From Anabas testudineus (Eukaryota; Chordata; Actinopteri; Anabantiformes; Anabantidae): a stretch of 64,000 nucleotides of DNA. Shown in pieces: positions 12,160-25,258 of this stretch (the first letter of the stretch is position 1; the number at the start of each line of letters is the position of its first letter). The notes under the pieces are model-generated. The model ran no database searches. It was not told the DNA's origin and saw only the letters and a list, made by a program, of their open reading frames with translations. Location of the stretch: assembly GCF_900324465.2 (NCBI RefSeq), contig NC_046627.1, forward strand, positions 10,542,834 through 10,606,833. The letters run 5' to 3'. Made by a program: the position numbers and the translations under genes.

Positions 12160-12530
12160 CTTTTAAAAATCTTTATTTATCATTCTGCTGTTGAAGGAGC
12201 TGCACAGAGCCTCCACTGTCTGATGCAGAGGGTGAGAGGTGTTGTCCATAATGGATGTCAGCTTGTCTAACATCCTCCTCTTACCCACCTCCTCCACAGA
12301 GTCCAACAAGAAGCCCAGGACAGAGCTGCCCCTCTGTGCTGACTGCATCCCAGCAGACAACAGTGTAGTGAACAACTGAGGCTGACACAGGGCCATAAAA
12401 CGTCCTCAGCAGGGACCTGCACAGTCCAAAGGACCTCAGTCTTCTCAGAAGATGGAGCTGACTTTGACCCTTCTTGTACAGGGCATCAGTGCTGTAGGGT
12501 CAGTATAGTTTATTATTTAGGTGACCACCC
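12160..12530 (-). mobile_element. LINE fragment, third copy
   Basis: Minus-strand reading includes SSVLGFLLDSVEEVGKRRM and LTSIMDNTSHPLHQTVEAL, the same polymerase C-terminal piece as at 1440-1860 with fewer changes. It sits at the same place relative to FCRL-C and BTNL-3. Confidence 0.65.
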
Positions 12531-13629
12531 AAATACTTACAGTAAAACTGTCCTCCATCTCTATGTCTGAGCCGTGGATGTATGTGAGGTGGTGTCTTTC
12601 TCCAAAAGTCTATCATGATCTCTTTTGTTTCGAGCAAAGGTTAAAATGCTCTGTCATCAATAATACACATTGCTACTTTAGAGCAAATGTAATTGTGCTA
12701 TTAATATTTTCATCAAATCCATTGAAAACATGTCTTAAGTTAATGTGTTTTGAAGTTAGTTTTCAGTAGCACTAAAGAGTTAGCGTACAGTATACAAAGA
12801 CATTTTGAGTTATTCATTAACTCATCATATAATTATTATACATTATACATTTGTGGTCAACGAAAAAACGTGCAAATGTTTTAAAAGCTAAAAAGTATTG
12901 TACTCATTCAGTAAACCTTTAGCATTCTTCAGCAATACGGTCAACAAATGTTTTAATTCAATTCAGAATTGAACACAACTCTTGCACAAAAGTAAAACAC
13001 AGGTCAAAGTACTTTTTTTATATTGCTCTTACATTTGGTACTTTGACCCACAGCTTCATACTGAACTGACTGCTGCTGATCTACAACAGGTATGTACCTT
13101 CACTTAAGTTAAAATGTTTTATTTCAGTTTCAAACATATTTTCACTAGTTTTTAACTTATGTGTCTCTATTGTGAATATTGTAGAGCAAAAAACAAATGA
13201 GATAGTCTTGTATTGTGTTTCCCATTATTTCCTGTAGTGTTCATCATTTGTAGTTAATGTTTGGAAGGTTTTGTAATATTATTTATTCACGCTTTCATTA
13301 CACTTAGTAAGTTTTAGTTTGTTTTTCTAACTGCTGACAAACAAATTACTGTTAAAGGAACAATGTTCAGCGCTGATTACTAAAAGTTTTACTGTGTCTC
13401 TGTAAGTGAAACTAGTTTTCACCATGTGACACAATGAAAAACACCTTTGTGCTCTGTAGCTGTAATAAGGCGTCATTTGTATAACTATGTGCCAGGTGCA
13501 GCAAATCATATGCATGTTATTTTCAGATGTTTACATTCAACATGAAAAGTATGTAACTACAGCACACTGAGCAAAATCATTTTTTATTCAGTTTTTCATG
13601 CTTTCTATGCTTTCACTCAGGACTCCAGG
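12531..13629. other. Spacer upstream of BTNL-3, with a probable 5' UTR exon
   Basis: Closely parallels 1861-3077. A probable non-coding exon ends at 13089 (CTACAACAG before GTATGT). No coding exon is seen. Confidence 0.4.
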
Positions 13630-15646
13630 ATGATTTCTCTAAATAATAGATTTCCTCTCAAATATCCACTTATGTCCTTCAGTACTTCGGTTTTTCACTG
13701 CACTGTAATCCTCCTCCTACTGACAGACACTTGTAGAGGTATGTTAAACAAAAATATGAGCAGAAGGTGAAGTCAGTATGAAACTGTTTTTTATCTTTAC
13801 CAGAATAAAGTAAAGTACATCATGTACCTTTCCAGGTGAGTCTCAGGAGGTTGGATCATCTCAGACAGTAACAGCATTAGTTGGTGAAGATGTTATTCTG
13901 CCGTGTCTCCTGGAACCTGCAGCAGATGTTGTTTCTAAAAGTCTGGAGTGGGGGAGACTTGACCTGGAACCCAGATTTGTCCATGTGTGGCATGAAGGTC
14001 AAAACCTCCTGGTAAATCAAAACCCAGCTTACAGAGGAAGAACATCACTGTCAACTGAGAAACTGAAGCATGGAGACCTTTCACTGAGCCTCTCTGCACT
14101 GAAACGCTCTGATAATGGACAATACAGGTGTTACTTCCCCTCTCAGGGTAAAACCTCTACTGTTGAGCTTCTTGTTGGTAAGTGGACATGTTTTCATGTT
14201 TGCAGAATGTTCCTACATATGTTTACATGTTAATATACAATATTTCACTAAACCTAATTCTGCTTCACATCATCAGGTTCTGTCGCCTCACCTGTCATAG
14301 CTGAAATTAACATAAATAGCACCATAGTGGTTTTAAAGTGTGAGTCTAAAGGCTGGTATCCAGAGCCTGAGCTGTTGTGGCTGGACGCTGAGGGAAAGAT
14401 CCTCTCTGCTGGACCTACAGAGACAGTCAGAGGTCCTGATGACCTCTATACTGTCAGCAGCAGAGTGACTGTGGAGAAGAGACACAGCAACAAAATCACC
14501 TGTAGAGTCCAACAGAGAAACATCAACCAGATCAGAGAGACACAGATTAAAGTTAAAGGTGATTTTTTTCCCCCATTAAATCATTATTAGTATTTAAAAA
14601 AAGCTGAGCTGTAGGTTTACATAACTATCTTGTCTGTTTATTTATTTTTTCAGCTGAGTGCTTTGCACCCACATCTTTTTCTGCAGCTCGTGTCAGTATC
14701 ATCTTGATCACTGCACTAGTTTTCATTTGTGGAGCAATTTTTGGTTTGTGGAAATGGAGACAAAACAGAATCAAAGGTACTAGAACAGTTTTTTTTATTT
14801 TAATGTGAGAAACTGAACTCAGTCACTGCATTGTTGAGTATAGTTTCAATTCATATGTGAGAACCTAAATTCAATTGAATTAAGTTAAATTTGTATAATT
14901 TTATAAAAATAAACAAAAATTAAACATTTTACATTGATATATGAAATTATATTTCAAATATTTACCACAATTTTAATATTAATTCAGTCTTGTTAAAAAA
15001 AATCAAAACAAAACACTTATAGTGTCAAATTCACTTGTGCGCTGTTTTGTTCACTGTGATATCTGCATACACAGCACATGTTTAAACTAAATTCAACCCT
15101 GCTCCTTGTTTCTATTTCCACACAGAGGCAAAGATTCACCATCAGTGTGAAGCTGGACTCAGAGAGAAAGAGCAGCTGTTGGCAGAAAGCAAGAAAAAGG
15201 AGGAAAAAACAAAACTTAATGAAGAGTTACAGAAGAAAGAAGAAGAAGAGAAACAGCTGGAACAGCTGGTCAATATGCTGAAGGAACAGAGTGATGAACT
15301 GAACAAAGTCAAAACTCAACTCGAGCATCAAAACAAAGACATGGAGAGAGAACATGTAGACTTTGATAAGAAGCTTCAGTCAGTGGACAAAGAAACAGAA
15401 AGTGACAAAGTAAAGGGATACCTTAAACTGAAAGAAATCACATTAGAAATCAAACGACAGCTGACGAAGAGAAAACAAGAACATGAAGCACTACAACAGA
15501 ATACTCAGACAGTACTGAATAAAACAGATAAGGTGATGAAAGAAATGGAAAATAAAAAGAAAGAGGTAGAGAAACACAAAGTAGAAATCAGTAAGGAATT
15601 GAAGAAGAAAGAAAAAAATCAGTTAGAGCAGAAAGAGGAAACTTGA
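13630..15646 (+). CDS. BTNL-3: butyrophilin/MOG-like membrane protein with coiled-coil tail
   Basis: Join of 13630-13738, 13836-14177, 14277-14558, 14654-14776 and 15126-15646, phase 1 throughout, 458 residues. Layout equals BTNL-1: signal peptide 1-36, V-set 37-150, C-set 151-244, membrane exon 245-285 (SIILITALVFICGAIFGL) and a coiled-coil tail 286-458 rich in KKEEE and ending KEET. The V and C exons are nearly identical to BTNL-1 and -2. The first C-set cysteine is in VLKCESKGW, where other copies have VLQC. All splice sites are canonical and there is no stop. It is head to head with FCRL-C, 1.8 kb away. The most clearly intact coiled-coil member beside BTNL-1. Confidence 0.87.
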
Positions 15647-17022
15647 TTCACTAAGGTTTTCACTCAAATTAGTAATGCATTTTAATAGAAAGCTACACTG
15701 TTATATACTGTATGTTTTAAATAGTATTAGATGCAAAACTGAATCTGACACAAACATAACACTAATGCGTCATTTTGATATATTTCACCTCAATTTTAAC
15801 TTTTGGTGACAAAATACAATGTTTTTACAACTCTTTGTCAAATAATAATAATTCAATTTTGCAGCACTAAATTTGTGTGGTTTAGACAGTCATAGCTCAT
15901 GGTTAGAGTCTGGGAAAGATCACAGTCACTACACACGCAACATTTTTACTACTCAAAACCTCCAACTACCTCTAACTAAAGTGCTTTTGTTACTTAAAAC
16001 CAACGACACACGGTAAACTAGAGTCTGCAGTTTGTCATTCCTGCACATTATACACCCTCCTTCCACCCCAACCACCTCCTCACAACTCACAATCCATTAA
16101 TAAATAAAGTATAAATATATGATGATCATAATATTGTTATGTTTGCTACAAAATCTAATCTGAATCAAAAAGCAACTCTCAAACAATGAACTAGTTTAAC
16201 AGTTGTATCGGCTGTTTTTAAATAAATATTGAAGTACTCACCATGAATCATCATCCTTTGATTAGTTTATGTCTTTTAAAATATATTTTCCTGATCTTTT
16301 TTGTTATGAACAGATAGACAGGACCAACGATTACAAACAAAAAAAGGTTTATTATAACTCCCGGTCCAAAATGGGGGACACGGGGAAAACACGAACTAAA
16401 AACCCAGCAAAAACAACTAATACCAACTAATAAATCAATTCACAAAAATACAAACTTCAACTCACTAATTAGAAATAAAAAGTAACAAACAAAAATCATT
16501 GCCCAAAGTCTTGTCTTTGTATATAAAATGTGAATGAACAGCTTCTGCCTGTTTCTCATGTTTAAATAAATGAATCAGAAACAAAAGGTTGGTTAACGTT
16601 TAATATTATCTCTGATGTTTTAGTTGTGTTATACAGAAAAAAAGTTGAAACAATGTTGTGTGAACAGAAATTAAAATAGATAAGATAATTCCACTGTCTG
16701 ATAATCCTTCATTTGTTCTGACTACATGTCACATTATTTAGTTTAAAGACTTTGAACCCCGAATATTAATGATTGATACAGAGCTTTAAAAAAAAAAACT
16801 ACATTGTAAGTTAGTGCCACTAAAACATTATCAAAAAATATTATTAGTAAAAACACTGATGTTTATTGTTACTTTTAATGACTTGATGATTTAAAGTATC
16901 ATCTGCGTTTCAACTTAGTCTTCTCATGACTTTATCACAACTCCAATGGACATTTATTGGAATATTCTTCAGGATAACATTTTATAACTAATGTCTAATT
17001 ATTTTCACGACTCAGTGATGCC
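15647..17022. other. Intergenic segment with duplicated flank (BTNL-3 to BTNL-4)
   Basis: No exon seen. 15893-16105 is almost the same as 19905-20115 after BTNL-4, and 16500-17020 parallels 20400-21100 upstream of BTNL-5. AATAAA near 16103 could serve BTNL-3, but this is unproven. A block near 16310-16490 has no counterpart after BTNL-4 and is an insertion or deletion difference. Confidence 0.45.
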
Positions 17023-19365
17023 ATGATGTCTTATGAACAGTTATATTTCACAGCTGTCCTGCTTCTACTAACACACTGGTCTGAAGGTAACTTACACACA
17101 AACACAGTAACAAGTCCAGTATAATATGTTTTCAGAGCTCAGACAAAACCAGTTTGTAGCACATTGGACTGGTTTAATTATCAACATGACAAACACTGGG
17201 TTCACTGTGACACCACACCCACCACTCTCTTCCTCTTTCTACCTAAGTTTCACAAAATGATCATGATGTACAACAGCAGATGAAAGATCTCCAGTTCTCA
17301 ACACCTTGTTTGAACTGTGTTATAAGTTTACTGAACAGTCTGCAGGAGCTAATGCAGTGAATCAATAAATTACAACCTGCATCATGTAGAGTTTGGATTA
17401 TTGAGGAAATAGTAGAAGAAAAAGAAAATGATGTGAATTGTAATGTCGGAGTAAAGCAGCAGTGAAATCTATAAAGTTGAGTCATGTCAGTAAAGGAGAG
17501 TGAGATACATAAATTAAAATATGAATAACAATGATGAACTGTTACTGTAGTTCAACACAAAAAACAAGTCAAATAAGCAGAAATGTAATTTTCACCTCCT
17601 CTTACTAGACACAGCACAGTGGCTCTATGTGATGTGACTGAAGCAGAAGGAGATTATTGAGCAGCACATTACACAAATCATCTGCTGTTGATTATTAACA
17701 TATGTATTTCCTATGACTGTAATTACTCTGAAAAAAGATGGTGCTGCAGAATTCTGTGCTGTTAAAGTCATATTTGCATTAGACCTGGTAAATATTTCCT
17801 CAGTATCACAGATACAGTTGATCTCAATGAGAATATAAAACCAAACTGTTTCTTCCAGGTCAACCTCAGGTGGTTGGTCCACCTCAGCCTGTAGTGACCA
17901 TAGTTGGTGAGCACATCATTTTACCATGTCACCTGGAGCCTGCTGTGGATGCTCGTTCCATGGCTGTAGAGTGGACCAGACCTGACCTGAAACCCAGACT
18001 TGTGCTTGTGTGGCGTGCTGGTCAAAAACTGAACCTGGATGATGAGAATCCATCATACAGAGGAAGAACATCACTGTTGACAGACAAACTGAAAAGTGGA
18101 GATATCTCACTGAAACTGTCCAAAGTCAGACTGTCTGACCGAGGAAAATACAAATGTTACGTTCCCACACTGAACAGAGACTCTGTTTTTGAGCTTGTTG
18201 TTGGTAAGTGGGCTTCTTTAAAGGTCTTCATGCAAAAAATACTTAAACCTCCCCTGGAGCTCTAAAGTCGTCAATGGTAGTGAACAAAACTATTATTCAA
18301 CTTTATGCTGTTAGTTTCAAATTTAGACCATAAATTCAAGTGTTTCAGAGCCAGAGAAGATTTCACAAAGTCATTAGTCAGTTTAAATCAGGAACGATGT
18401 TGTAAAATTGTCTTTCTTGAGGCAACATATTAATAAGATATTAAACGATCATACAATAAACTACAACAGATCATTAAATATCTCCACATTTTCTCGTAAT
18501 CAGGTGCTGTCTTATCTCCAGTCATCAGTTTAGTGGAGATTGATAAAGACAGTGAAACAGTGGTTTTACAGTGTGAGTCTAAAGGCTGGTATCCAGAGCC
18601 TGAGCTGTTGTGGCTTGATGCTGAGGGAAAGATCCTCTCTGCTGGACCTACAGAGACAGTCAGAGGTCCTGATGACCTCTATACTGTCAGCAGCAGAGTG
18701 ACTGTGGAGAAGAGACACAGCAACAACATCACCTGTAGAGTCCAACAGAGAAACATCAACCAGACCAGAGAGACACAGATTAAAGTTACAGGTGATTTTT
18801 TCCCCCATTAAATAATTATTAGTCTTTAAACGGCTAAGAGGTGGTTTTAATTAACTAACACTGCATTATTTGTTTGTTTTTTTCAGCTGAATGCATTGAT
18901 GCTGCCACATCAATTTCTACAGCTCGTGTCGGTCTCCTCGTGTTTATTGTAGTTATTTTCATTTGTGCAGCAACTTTTGGTTTGTGGAAATGGAGACAAA
19001 ACAGAATCAAAGGTACTAGAACAGCTCTTTAATTATTTTCAGGGACATACTTATTTATCTTGTTTTAATAATCTTTCTGTTTGCAATATATGTTTACGGC
19101 ATAAACAAAAGCATGGTTAAGCTAAATTCAACCCGGCTCCTTGTTTCTATTTCACACAGAGGCAAAGATTCACCACCAGCGTGAAGCTGGACTCAGAGAG
19201 AAAGAGCAGCAGTTGGCAGAAACCAAGAAAAAGGAGGAAAAAGCAAAACTTTATGAAGAGTTACAGAAGAACTCTTGCATCAAAACAAAGACATGGAGAG
19301 AGAACATGGAGACTTTGATAAGAACCTTCAGTCAGTGGACACAGAAACAGAAAGTGACAGAGTGA
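17023..19365 (+). CDS. BTNL-4: butyrophilin-like membrane protein, coiled-coil tail frameshifted
   Basis: Join of 17023-17086, 17859-18203, 18504-18791, 18887-19012 and 19160-19365, 342 residues. Short signal peptide (MMSYEQLYFTAVLLLLTHW, residues 1-22), V-set 22-136 (IILPCHLEP ... YKCYVP), C-set 137-232, membrane exon 233-274 (GLLVFIVVIFICAATFGL) and tail 275-342. The tail exon follows the family to LYEELQK, then lacks a block of about 80 nt present in BTNL-3 and BTNL-5. The reading frame changes and ends at 19363-19365. The old coiled-coil frame continues open to 19586 but cannot be reached. The V domain belongs to a different subgroup from BTNL-1 to -3. Receptor may still reach the membrane with a short altered tail. 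Confidence 0.75.
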
Positions 19366-19599
19366 AGGGATACCTTAAACTGAAAGAAATCACTTTAGAA
19401 ATGAAACGACAGCTGACGAAGAGAAAACAAGAACATGAACAACTACAACAGAATACTCAGACAGTACTGAATAAAACAGATATGGTGATGGAAGAAATGA
19501 CGAAGAAGAAGAAAGTAGTAGAGAAACACAAAGTAGAAATCAGTGAGCAACTGGAGAGAGAGAGAGAGAGGAAGAAAGAAAAATAAATCAGTTAGAGCA

Positions 19600-21099
19600 A
19601 CAAGAGGAAAGTTGACTCACTGAGGTTTTTACTTTAAACTAAAAATGAATTTTAATAGACACACTGTAGCTACACTGTTTTAAATGTTTTAATAGTACAT
19701 GCAAAACTGAATTTGACACAAACACAACACTAATGCGTCATTTCGATATATTTCACCTCAATTTTAACTTTTGGTGAGAAAATACAAAGTTGTTACAACT
19801 CTTTGTATAAAAAAACAAAAAAACAAAATCCAGTTTTGCAGTACCACATTTGTAACTACAGCATTACTAAGGTTTTTTATATATTTGGGTTTAGACAGTC
19901 ACATCTCTTGGTTAGAGTCTGGGAAAGATCACAGTCACTACACACGCAACATTTTTACTACTCAAAACCTCCAACTACCTCTAACTAAAGTGCTTTTGTT
20001 ACTTAAAACCAACGACACACGGTAAACTAGAGTCTGCAGTTTGTCATTCCTGCACATTATACACCCTCCTTCCACCCCAACCACCTCCTCACAACTCACA
20101 ATCCATTAATAAATACAGTGCTTCATTAATTCAAAACATATGATGATCATAATATTGTTATGTTTGCAACAAAATCTAATCAGAATTAAAAAATCTAATC
20201 TGTATCAGAATTAAAAACCTAAAATGTTGGTATAATCTTGAACTAGTTTAACAGTCATATCGCCTGCTTTTAAATAAATATTAAAGTACTCATCATGAAT
20301 CATCAAACTTTGATTAGTTTATGTCTCTTTAAATGTACTTTAACACATTCCTGTTTTTCTTTTACTAGTTGAATGATTATTATTCTATTTTAATGCATCA
20401 TGTAAACTCAAATTTGAATTGTCTTTGTATATAAAATGTGTATGAACATCTTCTGTCTGTTTCTCATGTTTAAATAAAAAAAATCAGAATCATTGGTTCA
20501 TTTTCAGTTTATTAAACAATGAATCAGAATCAAATTGTTGGTGAAACTTTAATATTATCTCTGATGTTTTACGTGTGTTATACAAAAAAAGTTGAAACAA
20601 TGCTGTGTGCACAGAAAATAAAATAGAGAAGATAATTCCACTGTCTGATAATCCTTCATTTGTTCTGACTACGTGTCACATGACTTTGTTAGAAGACTTT
20701 GAACCCAGGACTTTCAGTCCAGCCTTCAGACAACTCCTAGACTCCTGCAACAGGTACGTGAGCGTCTTTAGATAATATCAATGCTTGATATTGAGCTTTT
20801 TTTAAACAAAGATAAGTTACCTATGTTTTAAGTGACATTAAGCGATGCCACTAAAATAGCAGTAAAAACACTGATGTTTATTATATTTGTCAGCTGGACT
20901 TAAACGTCAAAGTGAAAACACAAAAGCAAAGAACAAAACAGATTTGCTTTTGATGACTGATTTGTATTTAAAGTATCATCTGCGTTTGAACTAAGTCTTC
21001 TCATGACTTTATCACCACTCCAATGAACATTTATTGGAATATTCTTCAGAATTACATTTTATAACTAATGTCTAATTATTTTCAGGACTCTGTGATGCC
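19600..21099. other. Intergenic segment BTNL-4 to BTNL-5, with a probable 5' UTR exon
   Basis: Contains the duplicate of 15893-16105 at 19905-20115. A probable non-coding BTNL-5 leader exon ends at 20753 (ACTCCTGCAACAG before GTACGT). The acceptor TTTTCAG lies just before the BTNL-5 ATG. No other exon is seen. Confidence 0.4.
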
Positions 21100-23928
21100 A
21101 TGATGTCTTATGAACAGTTATATTTCACAGCTGTCCTGCTTCTGCTAACACACTGGTCTGAAGGTAACTTACACACAAACACAGTAACAATTACAGTATA
21201 ATGTAATAATGTGTTTTCAGAGCTCAGATAAAAGCAGTTTTTAGCACATTGGACTGGTTTAATTATTAACATGATGAACACTGGGTTCACTGTGACACCA
21301 CACCCACCACTCTCTTCCTCTTCATTCTTAAGTTTGACAAAGTGGTCGTGATGTACAACGGCAGATGAAACGTCTCCAGTTCACAAAACCCTGTATGAAC
21401 TGTATTATACATTTACTGAACAGCAAACAGTCTGTAGCAGCTAATGCAATGATTCAGGAAATTACAACCTGCATCATGTTGAGTGTTGATTATTGAGGAA
21501 ATAGTCAACAGAAAGAAATTATGTATGTGTCTGAAAGGAAATCTCTGAATAACATGTGTGAAGTCTAGAGAGTTGAGGTATATCAATAGTGAGATACATT
21601 AATTAAAATATGAATAATAGCGATGGACTGTTACAGTAGTTCACCACAAAACACATCAAATGAGCAGATATGTAATTTTCACCTCTTCTTACTAGACACA
21701 GCACAGTGGCTCTATGTGATGTGACTGAAGCAGAAAGAGATTATTTAGCAGCACATTACACAAATCATCTGCTGTTGATTATTAACATATGTATTTCCTA
21801 TGACTGTATGTACTCTGAATAAATTGTGGTGATGGAGAATTCTGTGTTGTTAAAGTCATATTTGTATCAGACTTCAGTAAATATTTCCTCAGTATCACAG
21901 ATACAGTTGATCTCAATGAGAATATAAAACCAAACTGTTTCTTCCAGGTCAACCTCAGGTGGTTGGTCCACCTCAGCCTGTAGTGGCCGTAGTTGGTGAG
22001 CACATCATTTTACCATGTCACCTGGAGCCTGCTGTGGATGCTCGTTCCATGGCTGTGGAGTGGACCAGACCCGACCTGAAACCCAGACTTGTGCTTGTGT
22101 GGCGTGCTGGTCAAAAACTGAACCTGGATGATGAGAATCCATCATACAGAGGAAGAACATCACTGTTGACAGACAAACTGAAGAATGGAGATATCTCACT
22201 GAAACTGTTCAAAGTTAAACTGTCTGACGGAGGAAAATACAAATGTTACGTTCCCACACTGAACAGAGACTCTGTTTTTGAGCTTGTTGTTGGTAAGTGG
22301 GCTTCTTTAAAGGTCTTCATGCAACAAATAGTTAAACCTCCACTGGAGCGCTCAAGTCGTCAATGACGGTAAAGGGTGGGGCGGCAGTAGCTCAGGGGGC
22401 AAAGCAGTCGACTACGAACCACAGGGTGAGTGGTTCGATTCCCGGTTCCTCCTGGCTACTTTCTGAGGTGTCCTTGGACAAGACACCGAAACCCTGTCGT
22501 GTAGCGCTGACATACCGTCTAGCAGCTGTCCACCCACAATTTCCCCAAGGGGATCAATAAAGTATTTCATTATTATTAAAGAAAACTATTGTTCATCTTC
22601 ATGCTGCTAGTTTCAAACTTAGCCCATAAAATCAAGAGTTTCAGAACCAGAGAGGATTTTACAAAATCATTAGTCAATTTAAATCAGAAGGTTTGTAGGA
22701 ACAATCTTGTCAAATTGTCTTTCTCAAAGCAATGTAATAATAAAACCTTAAACTATCATACAATAAACTACAACAGACCATTATATATCTTCACATTCTC
22801 TCTTAATCAGGTGCTGTCTCATCTCCAGTAATCAGTTTAGTGGAGATTGATAAAGACAGTGAAACAGTGGTTTTACAGTGTGAGTCTAAAGGCTGGTATC
22901 CAGAGCCTGAGCTGTTGTGGCTGGACGCTGAGGGAAAGATCCTCTCTGCTGGACCTACAGAGACAGTCAGAGGTCCTGATGACCTCTATACTGTCAGCAG
23001 CAGAGTGACTGTGGAGAAGAGACACAGCAACAACATCACCTGTAGAGTCCAACAGAGAAACATCAACCATATCAGAGAGACACAGATTAAAGTTACAGGT
23101 GATTTTTTTTCACCATTAAATCATAATTTGTGTTTAAACAGCTGAAGTGTAGTTTTATATAACTAACACTTTGTCATCTTTTTTTTTTTCCTCAGCTGAA
23201 TGTTATGCGGCTGCCACACCATTTTATGCAGCTTCTATCAGTATCATCTCAATTACTGCACTTGTTTCGATTTGTGCAGCAACTTTTGGTTTGAGGAAAT
23301 GGATACAAAACAGAATCAAAGGTACTAGAACTGCTCTTGAATTATTTGATAGGACTTCCTTAGTTATCTTGTTTTATTTATCTTTCTGTTGTGATTTCAC
23401 TTTCATACATTTATTCTGCAAAATACATCCTTGTGATGTATGTTAACAGCATAAACAAAAGTTAATTAAAACTAAATTCAATCCTGCTCTTTCCACACAG
23501 AGGCAAAGATTCACCACGAGCATGAAGCTCGACTCAGAGAGAAAGAGCAGCTGTTGGCAGAAACCAAGAAAAAGGAGGAAAAAGCAAAACTTAATGAAGA
23601 GTTACAGAAGAAAGAAGAAGAAGAGAAACGGCTGGAACAACTGGTCAATATGCTGAAGGAACAGAGTGATGAACTGAACAAACTGAGAGATCAACTCATA
23701 AATCAAAACAAAGACATGGAGAAAGAACATTTAGACTTTGATAAGAAGCTTCAGTCAGTGGACAAAGAAACAGAAAGTGATAGAGTGAAGGGATACATTA
23801 AACTGAAAGAAATCTTATTAGAGACCAAACGACAGCTGACGAAGAGAAAACAAGAACATGAAACACTGCAACAGAATACTCAGATAGTATTGAGGAAAAT
23901 AGATATGGTGATACTAGAAATGAAATAA
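21100..23928 (+). CDS. BTNL-5: butyrophilin-like membrane protein, slightly shortened coiled coil
   Basis: Join of 21100-21163, 21948-22292, 22811-23098, 23196-23321 and 23501-23928, 416 residues. Signal peptide nearly the same as BTNL-4, V-set 22-136 (VAVVGEHIILPCHLEP), C-set 137-232, membrane exon 233-274 (SIISITALVSICAATFGL) and coiled coil 275-416. A TAA at 23926-23928 replaces a Glu codon found in BTNL-1 and ends the tail about 25 to 40 residues early; the downstream KKKEVEKHEVEIS frame is still readable as relic. The intron between V and C exons holds a SINE (22370-22581) absent from BTNL-4. Likely functional with a shorter coiled coil; the stop could also be an early step of decay. Confidence 0.8.
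22374..22581 (+). mobile_element. tRNA-derived SINE in BTNL-5 intron 2
   Basis: The 5' head has a pol III A box (TAGCTCAGGGGG, 22388-22399) and a B box (GGTTCGATTCC, 22432-22442). The body contains GAGGTGTCCTTGGACAAGAC, and the 3' end reads CCCCAAGGGGATCAATAAAG followed by a TTATTATTAAA tail. TAAAG at 22370-22374 and 22577-22581 may be a target-site duplication. The head has diverged from a working tRNA, so this is not a tRNA gene. Confidence 0.8.
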
Positions 23929-25258
23929 AAGAAGAAAGAAGTAGAGAAACACGAAGTAGAAATCAGTGAGAAACTGGAGAGAGAGAAATAAAGGGGAAAA
24001 ATCAATTAGAGCAGAAAGAGGAAACTTGATTCACTGAGGTTTTTACTTTAGACTAGAAATATTAAAGACATATCAGTTTATAACTTTTAATTTTTTGTCT
24101 TATGTGGATGGTAGGGAAATAGGTGTATTATAACTGTACTTCAGGTACCTAAGGACAGAAAATAAATAAAAACACAGGTCAGTACTTTCATATTAGTTTT
24201 AGTCTGCGGGTGAACTACCTGAATGAATAAAACCAGAACAAGAAGGAACAGGGGTTAATGTGTATGTAAAGGTGCAAACTGACCAATGATGTTCTGTATG
24301 AAGCCATGTGTTGTTCACTGTTAATTGTGAACAACACATGGACACACATGAAACTCATCAGAGGTCAGCAGAGTCACTCCCACAAATCACAGACCACAAA
24401 GCATCAGATTTTCTAATTCAAAATAATTCGAATTCAGTCACTTTTTTTTCACGTTCACACATTTTTACAAGGATACTTGAAAACACTGAATGCCCTAAAC
24501 TGTGGTCTTCACGCTTTCTTGATTTTTATGTGTATGAGTCGATATAAATGCAAGATGTGATTTAAACTGTGCTTTGGTATGAATGCAAGGTCATTAGAAA
24601 AACACTAGTTTCCTGTAACAGTTCAATGAATATGATTTCATAGTTTGTTTTGCACACACTTGTGCAATAGAGCAGATTTATAACTCTTCTCTCTGCAGAT
24701 GTTTTTTGTTTTTCACTGACCTGTGAGAAACAAAAAAATCCCATTATTAAAAAAAAAAAAAACAAAAAAACAATACTTATCCACACAGTGTATCTCCTGT
24801 GATAACATCTTGATTTCAGTAGAACAACATTTTTTGTGCACTTACCTAAGATTTTAATATAAAACTTTCAACATTTCTGTAGTACAAATACAGTCCTAGT
24901 TATTTTATCTTGGAATCACTATAATGCACGAGGTGATGACGTGAGGCTTCTAACATCACACATATGATGGCTTCACTAGAGGCAATAAATAAGATTAGAG
25001 AAGCTACCAAAGTGAATCTTTTGTTTGTGGTTTTCTTATGTAGGTTGTATCTAAAAATAAATAAAATCAAATGCCAAGTGCTGTGTAAAGATTACCTCTT
25101 TTTTCCCGAGGTATAACAACAACATATGTTGTTGAACATTGTTCCCCTCCTCAGACTCTACAACATTACATATGATAATGACAATATTATCACTGGTAAT
25201 AATAATAACAATAATAATTGTAACTTAAGATGGGAAACTACATATTTTGTAGACTCAC
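23929..25258. other. Flank between BTNL-5 and FCRL-D
   Basis: Starts with the decayed end of the coiled-coil exon (to about 24028), then AT-rich sequence that parallels 5050-6850. It contains an interrupted AAT-rich tract near 25196-25220. No exon supported. Confidence 0.45.

Noticed and set aside
22374-22450. tRNA gene (A and B boxes present)
   Set aside because: No full cloverleaf can be drawn, and the sequence continues into a SINE body and tail.
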